Shown piece by piece: positions 40,723 through 50,370 of a stretch of DNA of 64,000 nt. The DNA comes from Hymenobacter translucens (GTDB lineage: Bacteria > Bacteroidota > Bacteroidia > Cytophagales > Hymenobacteraceae): positions 124,001-188,000 of the forward strand of contig NZ_JAJERB010000004.1 of assembly GCF_020685205.1 (NCBI RefSeq). The letters are read 5' to 3'. The stretch's first letter is position 1. Every line of letters starts with the position of its first letter. Below the pieces are notes generated by a model. It searched no databases and was not told where the DNA came from. It saw only the letters and a program-made list of their open reading frames with translations. A program made the position numbers and the translations under genes.

Positions 40723-43228
40723 AACCCTTCTCTCGCCCGCGCTGGTACGCGCCATGGGCTGGACCATTGTGCACTCCCTGTGGCAGGGTACGGTTGTGGC
40801 CCTGGCCCTGGCGGGCCTGCTGCTCGTGCTGCGCCGCCACTCCTCGCAGGTGCGCTATGGCGTGGCCTCGGTGGCTTTGCTGACGATGCTTGGTTTGGCT
40901 TTGGCGACGTTTGTGCGGCACTACCAGGTAGCCTCCGCCGAAGCAGCTGCGGAGGCCTCGGTTCCGGCAGAAGTACTGCCAGCGGCTGCTAACCCCACCG
41001 CCTCCTACGCCTTTATCAAGCGTCCCGCGGCGGAAGTACCGGTCGTGGAAGAAAGTCAGTCGCCGCTGCGGCTCGAGGCCTGGCTGCCTTACTTCGACCA
41101 CAACCTGCCCCTGATTGTAACCGCCTGGCTGCTGGGGCTGCTGGCCATGACCCTTCGCCTGCTCGGCGGGCTGGCCTACGTGCAGCGCCTGCGCCACTAC
41201 CGGGTACGGCCCTTACCGGCCGAGTGGAACCAGCGCCTCGCCCAGCTTAGTGCCCGCGTGGGCCTGCGCCGCCCGGTGCGGCTGCTCGAATCGGCCCTGG
41301 TGAAGGCCCCGCTGGTAGCCGGCCACCTCAAACCGGTAATCCTGCTGCCCCTCGGTACGCTTTCCTGGCTGAGCCAGGCCCACCTCGAAGCCATTCTGGC
41401 GCATGAGCTGGCCCACATCATGCGCCGCGACTACCTGATGAACCTGCTGCAGTCGGTGGCCGAAATCCTGTTCTTCTACCACCCGGCCGCCTGGTTTATT
41501 ACCGCCTGCCTGCGCACCGAGCGCGAAAACTGCTGCGACGACGTCGCGACTACGCTCTGCGGCGACCCGATGGTGCTGGCTCAGGCCCTCACGACGCTGG
41601 CCGAGCTGGGCCTCGACGTAACTCCGGTGCCCCAGCTGGCTATGGCTGCCGTCGGACCGGACGGCTCCCTGCTGGGCCGTATCCGGCGGCTGGTGCAGCG
41701 CCGCGCGGCTCCCACGTTCTCCGAAGGCTTTATGGCGGCCCTGGTGGTCGTGGTCGGGATGGCCCTGCTCGGGCTGAGCTCAGTGGTTTCGCTGGCCGCG
41801 CCCCTGTCGTGGGTACACAAAACGCGGGTAGCTCTCCATATTCCCTTTTGGCGCGATGATACGCAGACCCAGCCCGCAGCGCCGGCTGCCCCGGTCAGCC
41901 CACATCCGGCCGAAGCCCGGGAAGCGCTTGAAAGCCAGGAAGCCCGCGACGATGACGGAGACCGGAAGAAAAAGCGCCGGGCCAAAGACACGAGCAGCAC
42001 CGTCATCATTCGCGACGAAAACCGCCGCCGGCGGGAAAGCGACCCAGCCGTGGTTATCAAGCGCGACAAGAAAGGCCGGGTAACCGAACTGTACGTGGAC
42101 GGCCGCCGCATCGAGCTGGATGATGCGGATGACAAGAAAACCAAAGGCACTAAAACCGAAATCATCACGCTGGCTCCTGAGAAAAGCCGTCGGACACGCA
42201 CCAGCGTAAGCAACAGCTCGTCGTCGGTTTCCTACGGGATGTCGGACCAGGACCGGGAAGCCCTGGAGCGCGGACTCCAGCGCATTCAAAGCAACGCCGA
42301 CCGCATCACGATTGACTCGCGCAGCGCCGGCAAAACCTACGTGTACCGGGATGGCAGCCGCGTGGAAGTGCGGAGCAGCAGTGCCGACGCCGGGGCTGCG
42401 TCGTACCGCAGTCAGGAAAAAGCGCTGGTTGAGGCCCTGAATGCCCTGCGCGCTGTGGAGCGCAGCGAATCCCGTCCGGAAATCCGCACCAAGATTCACC
42501 GGGAGCTGGAAGCGCTGGACCGGCAGCGCGAAACCCTGCGCCGGCTTGATGAGCACAGCCGGGAGCGGACCCGGCTCGAGCGGGAGCAGGCCCAGGCCGA
42601 GCGGGAAAAAGTCCGCGCCGAGCGGGAAGCAGCCCGGGCGGAACGGGAAAAAGCCCGCGCCGAGCGGGCAAAGAAGATGCACCAGACGGAGGAAAAGGTG
42701 ATTGACGAGCTCGTAAAAGAAATGCTCATCAAAGACAAGGAGAACTTCCGGCTGGTAATGACGAGCACCGAGCTGACCATCGATGGTGAAAAGCAGCCCG
42801 CCGCCGTGCACGAGAAATACCGCAAGATGTACGAAGAGGGCAGCGAGCGGCAGATCGGGGCCAGCAGCTCCGTGATTTTCAGCAACAGCGGCAGCGCCAA
42901 GAACCGCATCTACAGTGACCGGGCCTCTTCCCCTTCAGCTTCCTATGGCCCGGGTAATCACTACGTGCGCGTCCCCACCCCGCCGATGTCCCCCCGGCCG
43001 GCCAAAACGAAAAGCGTGAAGGTAAACTCGGTGTCCCTGGGTGATGAGCTGCGCAAGGACGGTCTGATTGGACGCGACGACAAAAGCTATTCCGTTCAGC
43101 TCAATTCTACCGGCTTTACCGTGAACGGCAAGCGCCAGTCGGATGAGCTGGCCCGGAAGTACCGTACGCTGATGGGTAAAGGTGACGAGAAATCCTTCAC
43201 CATGGACATCGTGGTAAACGAAGACTAA
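40709..43228 (+). CDS. M56 family (BlaR1-like) membrane metallopeptidase with long charged tail
   Basis: An 839-residue protein. The N-terminal half has four predicted membrane helices and the M56 zinc motif HELAH (about 232-236) with the expected downstream Glu. No penicillin-binding sensor domain follows. Instead there is a tail of about 450 residues. It contains a highly charged coiled coil with many AERE repeats (about 610-655). Two copies of a module with ST-x-x-T-x-x-G-x-x-Q and KYR follow (about 666-712 and 778-826). It is probably the signal-activated protease that inactivates the co-encoded repressor. The signal is unknown. Confidence 0.88.
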   Translation: MNWLETLLSPALVRAMGWTIVHSLWQGTVVALALAGLLLVLRRHSSQVRYGVASVALLTMLGLALATFVRHYQVASAEAAAEASVPAEVLPAAANPTASYAFIKRPAAEVPVVEESQSPLRLEAWLPYFDHNLPLIVTAWLLGLLAMTLRLLGGLAYVQRLRHYRVRPLPAEWNQRLAQLSARVGLRRPVRLLESALVKAPLVAGHLKPVILLPLGTLSWLSQAHLEAILAHELAHIMRRDYLMNLLQSVAEILFFYHPAAWFITACLRTERENCCDDVATTLCGDPMVLAQALTTLAELGLDVTPVPQLAMAAVGPDGSLLGRIRRLVQRRAAPTFSEGFMAALVVVVGMALLGLSSVVSLAAPLSWVHKTRVALHIPFWRDDTQTQPAAPAAPVSPHPAEAREALESQEARDDDGDRKKKRRAKDTSSTVIIRDENRRRRESDPAVVIKRDKKGRVTELYVDGRRIELDDADDKKTKGTKTEIITLAPEKSRRTRTSVSNSSSSVSYGMSDQDREALERGLQRIQSNADRITIDSRSAGKTYVYRDGSRVEVRSSSADAGAASYRSQEKALVEALNALRAVERSESRPEIRTKIHRELEALDRQRETLRRLDEHSRERTRLEREQAQAEREKVRAEREAARAEREKARAERAKKMHQTEEKVIDELVKEMLIKDKENFRLVMTSTELTIDGEKQPAAVHEKYRKMYEEGSERQIGASSSVIFSNSGSAKNRIYSDRASSPSASYGPGNHYVRVPTPPMSPRPAKTKSVKVNSVSLGDELRKDGLIGRDDKSYSVQLNSTGFTVNGKRQSDELARKYRTLMGKGDEKSFTMDIVVNED

Positions 43229-43249
43229 ACGTCCTGATTTGCACGCCCC

Positions 43250-43291
43250 CAGGGGCCCGGCAGCCATGCTGCCGGGCCCCTGGCCTTTTTT
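43250..43291 (+). terminator. terminator of the blaI/M56 operon
   Basis: Perfect 15-bp GC-rich arms (43250-43264, 43268-43282) with a 3-nt loop, followed by GCC and a T-run. Confidence 0.85.
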
Positions 43292-43390
43292 AGCCGGTGC
43301 CCTTCTGCAAACATTTTGCGCACCGGCAAGCAACGATTAGTCGCCTTATTCCATCTGTCTCCCTACACCGCCCGCCGTCACCAGTAGTCT

Positions 43391-45946
43391 ATGCGCCTTT
43401 TTACCGCCGTTTGTTGTCTTGTTGTCCTGGTAACAGGGGCATTTCAGGCCCAGGCCCAGACACCGGCCCCACCCGCCGCCAAGGGACCCCGCCGGCAGCT
43501 CACGGCTCTGCGCCTGACCAAGCCCGTAAAGCTGGACGGCGTGCTGGATGAGGAGGCGTGGAAGGAGGCCGAGGTAACCTCCGACTTTATTCAGAACCGG
43601 CCCAACCCCGGTCCCCACGAAAAGCACCCCACCGAAGTACGGATTCTCTACGACGACGCGGCCCTGTACATCGGGGCGGTGATGCACGACGTGGCGCCGG
43701 ATTCCATTTTGCGGGAGCTGACGGGCCGGGACAACTTCGGCAACAGCGACTTTTTCGGCATCTTCCTCGATACCTACCACGATAACATCAATGGCTACGG
43801 CTTCTTTGTGACGGCCGCCGGCGTGCAGATGGACTCGCGCTATTCCCCGGCCGGGGGAGAGGATTTCAACTGGAACGCCGTGTGGGAAAGTCGTACCACC
43901 CTGCGCGGCACCGACTGGGTGGCCGAGATGCGCATTCCGTACTCGGCAATCCGCTTCAGCACCGCCGAGAAGCAGGTCTGGGGTTTGCAGTTTATGCGGC
44001 AGCGCAAGCGTGAAAACCAGGCCTTCTTCTGGAGCGAGGTAAAGCCCGAAGTTGACGGCTTCGTCAACCAGTGGGGCGATTTGCTGGGCATTACGGGCGT
44101 GAAAGCACCGCTGCGCCTTTCACTCACGCCCTACGTATCGGCCTACGCAAACCACTATCCCTATAAGGAGCAGGGCCAGCGCAACGTGAGCTCGTCCTTT
44201 AACGGCGGGGCTGACATCAAGTACGGCATCAACGAAAGCTTCACCCTCGATGCTACGCTCGTTCCCGACTTCGGGCAGACCCAGAGCGACAACGTCGTGC
44301 TGAACCTGTCGCCGTTCGAGGTGCAGTTCAACGAAAACCGGCAGTTCTTTACCGAGGGCACCGAGCTGTTCAACAAGGGCAACCTGTTCTACTCCCGCCG
44401 CGTGGGCGCCCAGCCCCTGGGATTCAACGACGCCGGAAAAAGCCTGCGCAAGCGGGAGCGGCTGCCCGACGGCACCTGGCGGCCGGGCGAGGAGCTGATC
44501 CGGAACCCCGGGGAAACCCGCCTGCTGAACGCCACCAAGATCTCGGGCCGCACGAGCAAAGGCCTGGGCATCGGGGTGTTCAACGCCATCTCGAACGACG
44601 TGTTTGCCACCGCCCGCGACAGCGCATCAGGACAGGAGCGCCTGATTCAGACCCAGCCGTTTTCAAACTACAACATTGTGGTGCTGGATCAGTCCCTGAA
44701 AAACAACTCGTACGTGTCGCTTATCAATACCAACGTAACCCGGGCCGGCCGTACCTACGACGCCAACGTGACGGGCGGGCTGTTTCGCTTTGCCAACAAG
44801 AAAAACACCTACGCCGTCGACGGGCAGGTGGTGTACTCCCGCCGCCGCGGCAACGTTTTCGGCTCCGATACGATGGAAGTCAACAACAAGAACGGCTATA
44901 AGTACCTGGTGGGCGTGGGCAAGATTGGCGGGCAGTTCACCTGGCGGCTCAGCCAGGGCATTGAGTCCGATACCTACGACCCCAATGACCTGGGCATCCT
45001 GTTCAACAACAACTCCATCAGCCAGGTCGCGGAGTTCAGCTACAACAAGTACAAGCCCTTCTGGAAGGTCAATAACTTCTATTCCTACCTCGTGGTGGAA
45101 AACGAGTACCTGTACAAGCCTACCCGGTTTCAGAAAACCGGCATCTACAGCGGCGCCAATACCACGTTCACCAAATCCTTTCTGACCGTAGGGGGAAACC
45201 TGAACTACTCACCGAAGTCGGACGACTACTTTGAGCCCCGCATGAACCCGATTCGGGGCAACTACTACGTGCGGGTGCCCGGCAACCTGGGGCTGAGCGG
45301 CTTTGTCTCGTCGGACTACCGGAAGAAGCTGGCGCTGGACGTGAGCGTGTCGGGGCGCTGGTTTGCGGCCGACGGCGACCGGACCGGCCGCGCCGGCTAT
45401 GGGCTGAACATCAGTCCGCGCTACCGCGTCAACAACAAGCTGAACTTCCGGTACAGCTTCGACTGGAACCAGAGCCTCAACCAGATTGGCTTTGCCGGGG
45501 GCTTCGTGGGAGCCAACCGGGATACCACGCTGCTGGGCCGGCGGCAGGTGAATACGGTCGTTAACACCGTTTCAGGGGCTTACACCTTTAACAACCGGAT
45601 GTCCTTTACCATCCGCACCCGCCACTACAGCAGCAATGTGCAGTACCGGGACTTTTTCCGCCTGCTCGCCGACGGCCGGGAAGTGCCCCAGGCTTCTGGC
45701 AACCGCAATACCACGTTCAATGCCTTTAACATCGATGCGGTATACTCTTGGTGGTTTGCGCCGGGGTCCCAGATCAGCGTGGTCTGGAAAAACGTGGGCT
45801 CTACCTTCCTGAACGCGGAGCAGGCCACGCCCCTGTATTTCGAGAACCTGAATAACACCATCAACACGCCCCACAATAACTCGGTGTCGATAAAGGTGCT
45901 GTACTACCTCGACTACCTTGACGTGCGCAAATGGCTGGGTTCGTAG
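43391..45946 (+). CDS. DUF5916 outer-membrane protein with CBM9-like domain
   Basis: An 851-residue protein with a signal peptide (about 1-23, ending QAQAQ). A CBM9-like carbohydrate-binding beta-sandwich spans about 38-215 (LDGVLDEEAWKEA, FGIFLDTYHD). A long C-terminal region has alternating aromatic strands, consistent with a beta-barrel. DUF5916 proteins are common in Bacteroidota and have no assigned function. Glycan or peptide binding at the cell surface is a guess. It is a single gene. Confidence 0.83.
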   Translation: MRLFTAVCCLVVLVTGAFQAQAQTPAPPAAKGPRRQLTALRLTKPVKLDGVLDEEAWKEAEVTSDFIQNRPNPGPHEKHPTEVRILYDDAALYIGAVMHDVAPDSILRELTGRDNFGNSDFFGIFLDTYHDNINGYGFFVTAAGVQMDSRYSPAGGEDFNWNAVWESRTTLRGTDWVAEMRIPYSAIRFSTAEKQVWGLQFMRQRKRENQAFFWSEVKPEVDGFVNQWGDLLGITGVKAPLRLSLTPYVSAYANHYPYKEQGQRNVSSSFNGGADIKYGINESFTLDATLVPDFGQTQSDNVVLNLSPFEVQFNENRQFFTEGTELFNKGNLFYSRRVGAQPLGFNDAGKSLRKRERLPDGTWRPGEELIRNPGETRLLNATKISGRTSKGLGIGVFNAISNDVFATARDSASGQERLIQTQPFSNYNIVVLDQSLKNNSYVSLINTNVTRAGRTYDANVTGGLFRFANKKNTYAVDGQVVYSRRRGNVFGSDTMEVNNKNGYKYLVGVGKIGGQFTWRLSQGIESDTYDPNDLGILFNNNSISQVAEFSYNKYKPFWKVNNFYSYLVVENEYLYKPTRFQKTGIYSGANTTFTKSFLTVGGNLNYSPKSDDYFEPRMNPIRGNYYVRVPGNLGLSGFVSSDYRKKLALDVSVSGRWFAADGDRTGRAGYGLNISPRYRVNNKLNFRYSFDWNQSLNQIGFAGGFVGANRDTTLLGRRQVNTVVNTVSGAYTFNNRMSFTIRTRHYSSNVQYRDFFRLLADGREVPQASGNRNTTFNAFNIDAVYSWWFAPGSQISVVWKNVGSTFLNAEQATPLYFENLNNTINTPHNNSVSIKVLYYLDYLDVRKWLGS

Positions 45947-45979
45947 CCGGAGCGAGGCTTGCTTAACCAGTGAACGGCT

Positions 45980-46375
45980 ATGCTTACGCACCTTGGCACT
46001 GTCAGTCTGCTCGTCTCCGACTACGACGAGGCCATTGCCTACTACTGCGGGGTACTGGGCTTTGCGTTGCTGGAAGATACGGACCTCGGAGCCGGCAAGC
46101 GGTGGGTGCGGGTAGCGCCCGGGCCTGACGCGGCTACTTCCCTGTTGCTGGCGCAGGCCACTACCGCCGAGCAGAAAGCGGCCGTCGGCAGGCAGGGTGG
46201 GGGTAGAGTGTGGCTTTTTCTGCACACCAACGACTTCGCCCGCGACTATGCCGCCCTCCGGGGCCGGGGCGTGACGTTTCTGGAAGAGCCCCGGCACGAA
46301 AGCTACGGCAGCGTGGTGGTGTTCCAGGACTGCTACGGCAACAAATGGGACCTGCTGGAGCTGAGACAACTATAA
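45980..46375 (+). CDS. VOC family (glyoxalase-like) protein
   Basis: A 131-residue protein with two beta-alpha-beta-beta-beta units (THLGTVSLLVSDYDEAIAYY, and WLFLHTNDFARDYAALRGRG). It ends in the Y-G-N-K-W-D-L-L-E-L strand with a metal-ligand Glu. The substrate is unknown. It is convergent with meaB, but its sequence does not match methylmalonyl-CoA epimerase. The 33-bp gap to the DUF5916 gene makes co-transcription possible. Confidence 0.85.
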   Translation: MLTHLGTVSLLVSDYDEAIAYYCGVLGFALLEDTDLGAGKRWVRVAPGPDAATSLLLAQATTAEQKAAVGRQGGGRVWLFLHTNDFARDYAALRGRGVTFLEEPRHESYGSVVVFQDCYGNKWDLLELRQL

Positions 46376-46407
46376 GCAGAGTTGGCTTAAAAAATACGGC
46401 GTGCTGC

Positions 46408-47385
46408 CTATAGTCCCAGCAGCTCACCGGCCGCCCCGAACGGGGACTGCTGCCCGGCCTTTACCCGCGCCCGCACGGTTTCGAGCCGCTGCTGTACGGC
46501 GGGGCGGGCATAGAAACGCTCTTCCAGCCCGGCCCGGATGGCCTCGTGCAGCCAGTGCAGGTTTTGTTCCTGTCGCCGCCGCTGAAAGTAGCCGCTGGCC
46601 TGGGTCTGCTCCACGTACCGCTCCACCACCGCCCACACGTCGGGCACGCCGGCGCCGGTCAGGGCCGAAGACGTAGTCACCACGGGGCTCCAGCCCGACA
46701 AAGCCAGGGGGAACAGGTGCAGGGCATTCTGGTACTCGCGCCGGGCCCGGCGGGCTGCCTGCTCGTTGCCGCCGTCCGCTTTGGTGATGGTCACCGCGTC
46801 GGCCATTTCCATGATGCCTTTTTTGATGCCCTGCAGCTCGTCGCCCGCCCCAGCCAGCATCAGCAGCAGGAAAAAGTCGACCATGCCGTGCACGGCGGTT
46901 TCGCTCTGGCCCACGCCCACGGTTTCGATGAACAGCACGTCGAAGCCCGCGGCCTCACACAGAAGCATGGTTTCGCGGGTGCTGCGCGTGACGCCGCCCA
47001 GGGAACGGCCGGCCGGGGAAGGGCGGATAAAGGCGGCGGGATGGGCGGCCAGCAGGTTCATGCGGGTTTTGTCGCCCAGGATGCTGCCCCCGCTGCGCTG
47101 GCTGCTGGGGTCTACGGCCAGCACCGCGAGGCGCTTGCCCAGGCTGCCTACCAGATGCAGCCCCAGGGCCTCGATAAAGGTACTCTTGCCCACGCCCGGC
47201 ACCCCCGTGATACCCACCCGGACCGAGCGGCCGGTATAAGGAAGCAGCCGGTTAAGCAACTGCTGGGTGAGGTCCTGATCGGTGGGTAACGTGCTTTCGG
47301 CCAGGGTGATGGCCCGGCTGAGCAGCACCCGGTTGCCGTTCAGGATGCCTTCGGTGTACTCGTCAACGGTGAAGCGCTTGGCCAA
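46408..47385 (-). CDS. meaB: methylmalonyl-CoA mutase-associated GTPase MeaB
   Basis: A 325-residue G3E GTPase. The P-loop GVPGVGKST (about 61-69), DPSSQRSGGSILGDK (about 93-107), ETVGVGQSE and TKADGG motifs are all present. MeaB protects and reloads the cobalamin in methylmalonyl-CoA mutase. The mutase subunits are encoded 12 kb away rather than adjacent. The only usable start is TTG 47385; no ATG or GTG lies just upstream in frame. Confidence 0.92.
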   Translation of the reverse strand: MAKRFTVDEYTEGILNGNRVLLSRAITLAESTLPTDQDLTQQLLNRLLPYTGRSVRVGITGVPGVGKSTFIEALGLHLVGSLGKRLAVLAVDPSSQRSGGSILGDKTRMNLLAAHPAAFIRPSPAGRSLGGVTRSTRETMLLCEAAGFDVLFIETVGVGQSETAVHGMVDFFLLLMLAGAGDELQGIKKGIMEMADAVTITKADGGNEQAARRARREYQNALHLFPLALSGWSPVVTTSSALTGAGVPDVWAVVERYVEQTQASGYFQRRRQEQNLHWLHEAIRAGLEERFYARPAVQQRLETVRARVKAGQQSPFGAAGELLGL

Positions 47386-47552
47386 GGAGTAGAGGTAAAA
47401 GGAGAAGGTGGCCGGAACCGGCGGCGGATTAGAGAACGGGGCAGGCGGGAAAAAGGCCGGGCAAAGGGCTAAAACCTCCCTCCGGCTTGGCCCCGACGAA
47501 TAAAATTAGCTAATTGGCTCCGTTTTAACCGTTGTAACTCTACCCCGTCCTC

Positions 47553-48983
47553 GTGAACTTCAAATCTACTGCCTCGCTGGCGGCTCTGCTGCTGGGCGCG
47601 CCCCTTATGCTTCGTGCCCAGAATGAGTTGAGCAACTTCACGGCCACCGGCCGGGGCGGCGTCGCCAACACGTTTGCTTCCGACTATCAGGCCATCGGCA
47701 TCAACCCCGGCAACCTCGGGCGCATCGGCGGCGCTAAAGTTGCCTTTACCGTCGGGGAGTTTGGGCTCGGCGCCGGCACCCAGTCGCTGACCCGGGACCA
47801 GTTCAGGAATTTTATCTACGACTACGAGAAGGGCCTGACCCGGGACGATAAGCTTGCCCTGGCAAAAGCTTTTACGTCGGATAACGCTCTGAACGCGAAT
47901 GCTGACGCCACCACCTTCGCCCTAGCCGTGGCCATTCCGAGCCTGGGTACGGTGGCCATCAGCAACCGGCAGCGCATTGCCAGCCACGTGGCCCTCAACC
48001 AGAATGCGGCCGAGATTATGTTCCTGGGCAAGAACGCGCCCATTGTTACCAACAACTTCAACCCCGACGGCACGCCTAAAAATGTCGCCACGCTGCCCCA
48101 GCTGTCTTCGGCACTCGACGGGACGGCCCTGCAGCTGGCCTGGTACAATGAGTACAACATTGCCTACGGCAACCGGGTCATCGACAAGCCCACGTTCCAG
48201 CTATCAGTAGGCGGCGGGTACCGCTATATTCAGGGCATCGGCGTCGTGGATGTGCGCATCGACGGCGGCGCGGTAGAGGCGTACAGTGCCCTGTCGCCGT
48301 TGTTCAAGATAAACTACGGCAGCCTGCAAACGAACCCTAATGCCTCGGGCTTCAACTACCGGACAAACGCTGGGGGCCTACAGCCCGTGGGCACCGGACA
48401 CGGCTTCGACTTTGGCGTGGCAATGGAAGCCGGTAAGGCCTTGCGCCTGGGCCTGTCGCTCACGGATATGGGAAAGATGACCTGGGAGGGAAACCTGCTC
48501 ACGGCCAACGACCAGAAGCTGCGGTATCTGGAGTCAGAGGGGGTAAACAGCTACAACTTTATCAAGGAAGCTGCTCAGCTCTTTGCCGGCGGCACGGAAA
48601 GCCTGTTTCAGTACCAGGCCCAGTCGAAGCGCACGGCCTCTTTGCCCACCAAGCTGCGGGCCGGCGCGGGCTTCCGCATCAGTGAGTACTTTGAAACCGG
48701 TCTTGACGTGACCCTGCCCATGAACAAGGTAGCTGGCAACCTCTCGTCGCCCTTCGTTGGACTCGGCGTGGACTACAAGCCGACGCGCTGGGTACGGCTG
48801 AGCAGCGGCGTGACGGCGGGCGCGGGCTACAGCGTGAGCGTGCCGCTGGGCGTCACCTTCACGGCCGGCCCTTACGAGGGCGGCATCAGCACCCGCGACC
48901 TGACCGGCCTGCTATTCACCGAGCATCCCTACATCTCCATGGCCGCCGGCTTCCTGCGTTTCAAGTTCGGCAAAGTCGAGTAG
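47553..48983 (+). CDS. DUF5723 family outer-membrane protein
   Basis: A 476-residue protein with a signal peptide (about 1-22, ending LRAQ). The N-terminus contains a G-G-V-x-N-x-F-A-S-D-Y-Q-A-I-G-I-N-P-x-N-L segment typical of DUF5723, a Bacteroidota family resembling fatty-acid-transporter-like barrels. The rest is built of amphipathic beta strands. The start is GTG 47553, leading straight into the signal peptide. Function is unknown. Confidence 0.78.
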   Translation: MNFKSTASLAALLLGAPLMLRAQNELSNFTATGRGGVANTFASDYQAIGINPGNLGRIGGAKVAFTVGEFGLGAGTQSLTRDQFRNFIYDYEKGLTRDDKLALAKAFTSDNALNANADATTFALAVAIPSLGTVAISNRQRIASHVALNQNAAEIMFLGKNAPIVTNNFNPDGTPKNVATLPQLSSALDGTALQLAWYNEYNIAYGNRVIDKPTFQLSVGGGYRYIQGIGVVDVRIDGGAVEAYSALSPLFKINYGSLQTNPNASGFNYRTNAGGLQPVGTGHGFDFGVAMEAGKALRLGLSLTDMGKMTWEGNLLTANDQKLRYLESEGVNSYNFIKEAAQLFAGGTESLFQYQAQSKRTASLPTKLRAGAGFRISEYFETGLDVTLPMNKVAGNLSSPFVGLGVDYKPTRWVRLSSGVTAGAGYSVSVPLGVTFTAGPYEGGISTRDLTGLLFTEHPYISMAAGFLRFKFGKVE

Positions 48984-49017
48984 GGTCCTGTCTTTTCGGC
49001 CCTATATCCACCAAACC

Positions 49018-49070
49018 AAAAAGCTGATTCCGGCCCGCTGCGTACTGCAACGGGCCGGAATCAGCTTTTT
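49018..49070. terminator. bidirectional rho-independent terminator
   Basis: Perfect 20-bp arms (49018-49037, 49051-49070) bounded by A-run and T-run, between convergent genes. Confidence 0.9.
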
Positions 49071-49164
49071 GGGCTCAGGAGCCGGATGCGGGTGGGTGCG
49101 TCAGTATAGAATAGATGCTGGTTCGGGTACGCTTCCAGAAGCCTAAGCCCGTTACGTCATCACG

Positions 49165-50283
49165 TCAGGGCTTTACCACTTCCCGAATGAAGTTCGGAAG
49201 GCCCAGCTTGCTGCGGCGTCCCTCCAGCTTTAGTCCCATGTCGACAAACCCGCACTTGAGGCCGCTGGCATTGGGATTCTCAATCACGCCCAGGTAAGGG
49301 TTGTCTTCCCGCGCCACGTAGATGCGGCCATCGGGACCGAGCTGCAGGGAGCCAATCTTGCGGCGGCCCGGGCTGCCGACGGCCACGGCCTGGCCGCTTT
49401 TAAGGTCAATCTGCCAGATCTGCGCCTTTTCGGGCTGGCCCGTGCGGTTAATTTTGGCGTTGCTGGTGCCGTAGAGCTTGGTACCGTCGGGCGAGAACTC
49501 CACGCCATAGGCGGCTTCGTAGGGACCAAACGAACGGGGCTTGCTGACAACGCCGGTGCTGGTATTAAAGTCGAAGACCTCGAACTTGTTGTTTTCCCGC
49601 CACAATGCGGCGGCCAGCTTGGTACCGTCGGGCGAAAACTTCAGGCAGCCGATGGCGTTGCGGCCCGGGCCGGCGTTCATGCTGCCCACGTTGCTCATCA
49701 GCGGCTTGCCCACTACGCCATCGGCCGTAACGAGGTAGGACACGAAGGCATTGGAGTTCCAGCGGTGCGCCACAACCCAGACGTCGCGGCCGTTCTTGTG
49801 GCGTACGGCGGCCAGCTTTTCCGCTACCGGCGTGATGAGCAGGATGTTGGAGCGGGGCAGGTCGCCAAAGCCCCCATCCCGGGTCATGTCCACCACAGAG
49901 TAGCGCAGGCCGTTGCTGTTGCCCTCGGCGGTGGTGGTAAAAATGTAGAAGATGTTGCCGCTGCCGGGGTCGGGCACGATAAGCGCACTCTGGCTGCTCG
50001 ATTTGCTGCCCATCAGGTTGCGGCCGTTCGGCATCACCTCGTGCTTACGGTTCCAGACGGTGACGCCATTGGTATAGAACAGCAGCTGACCGCCTTTGGT
50101 GGTAGCCACGGCGCAGCCTTCGTCGGTGGTAAGCTTGCCGTCGCCCAGCGCTTCTGCCGGGCCGTCGCCGAAGGTGACGCCGGCCTCACTGCCGAAGTAC
50201 CAGATTGATTGCTCGCCCTGGGCCCGGGCCACGGCTGCCGGCAGGGTGAGGAGCAACGTCAGAAAAAAGAAAATTCGCTTCAT
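49165..50283 (-). CDS. secreted beta-propeller protein
   Basis: A 372-residue protein with a signal peptide (about 1-22). A long series of propeller-like blades follows. The N-terminal part (WYFGSEAGVTFGDG, EGCAVATTKGGQLLFYTNG) is the pattern seen at the start of many Bacteroidota surface proteins of the gliding/T9SS lineage. Blades with SPDGTKL recur. It has no T9SS sorting domain. It probably acts as an extracellular or periplasmic scaffold. It is a single gene. Confidence 0.78.
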   Translation of the reverse strand: MKRIFFFLTLLLTLPAAVARAQGEQSIWYFGSEAGVTFGDGPAEALGDGKLTTDEGCAVATTKGGQLLFYTNGVTVWNRKHEVMPNGRNLMGSKSSSQSALIVPDPGSGNIFYIFTTTAEGNSNGLRYSVVDMTRDGGFGDLPRSNILLITPVAEKLAAVRHKNGRDVWVVAHRWNSNAFVSYLVTADGVVGKPLMSNVGSMNAGPGRNAIGCLKFSPDGTKLAAALWRENNKFEVFDFNTSTGVVSKPRSFGPYEAAYGVEFSPDGTKLYGTSNAKINRTGQPEKAQIWQIDLKSGQAVAVGSPGRRKIGSLQLGPDGRIYVAREDNPYLGVIENPNASGLKCGFVDMGLKLEGRRSKLGLPNFIREVVKP

Positions 50284-50370
50284 ACGGGGGAAGTACGCGG
50301 AATTAAGCAGGCCGCGTCCTCAAAGAAACACAAAACACAATTCCGTGCCAGAAATGCCCGTCGGTCTGCC

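Noticed and set aside
45980..46375. VOC protein next to meaB as methylmalonyl-CoA epimerase
   Set aside because: The fold is right and the context tempting, but the sequence lacks the epimerase pattern (G-x-G-L-H-H-I-A segment and conserved ligands) and looks like a generic glyoxalase-type protein.
46388..46407. Similarity between the segment after meaB and the flank of the 25-bp inverted repeat (shared CGTGCTGC and CCTATA)
   Set aside because: Shared words are short and rearranged; chance is the simpler explanation.
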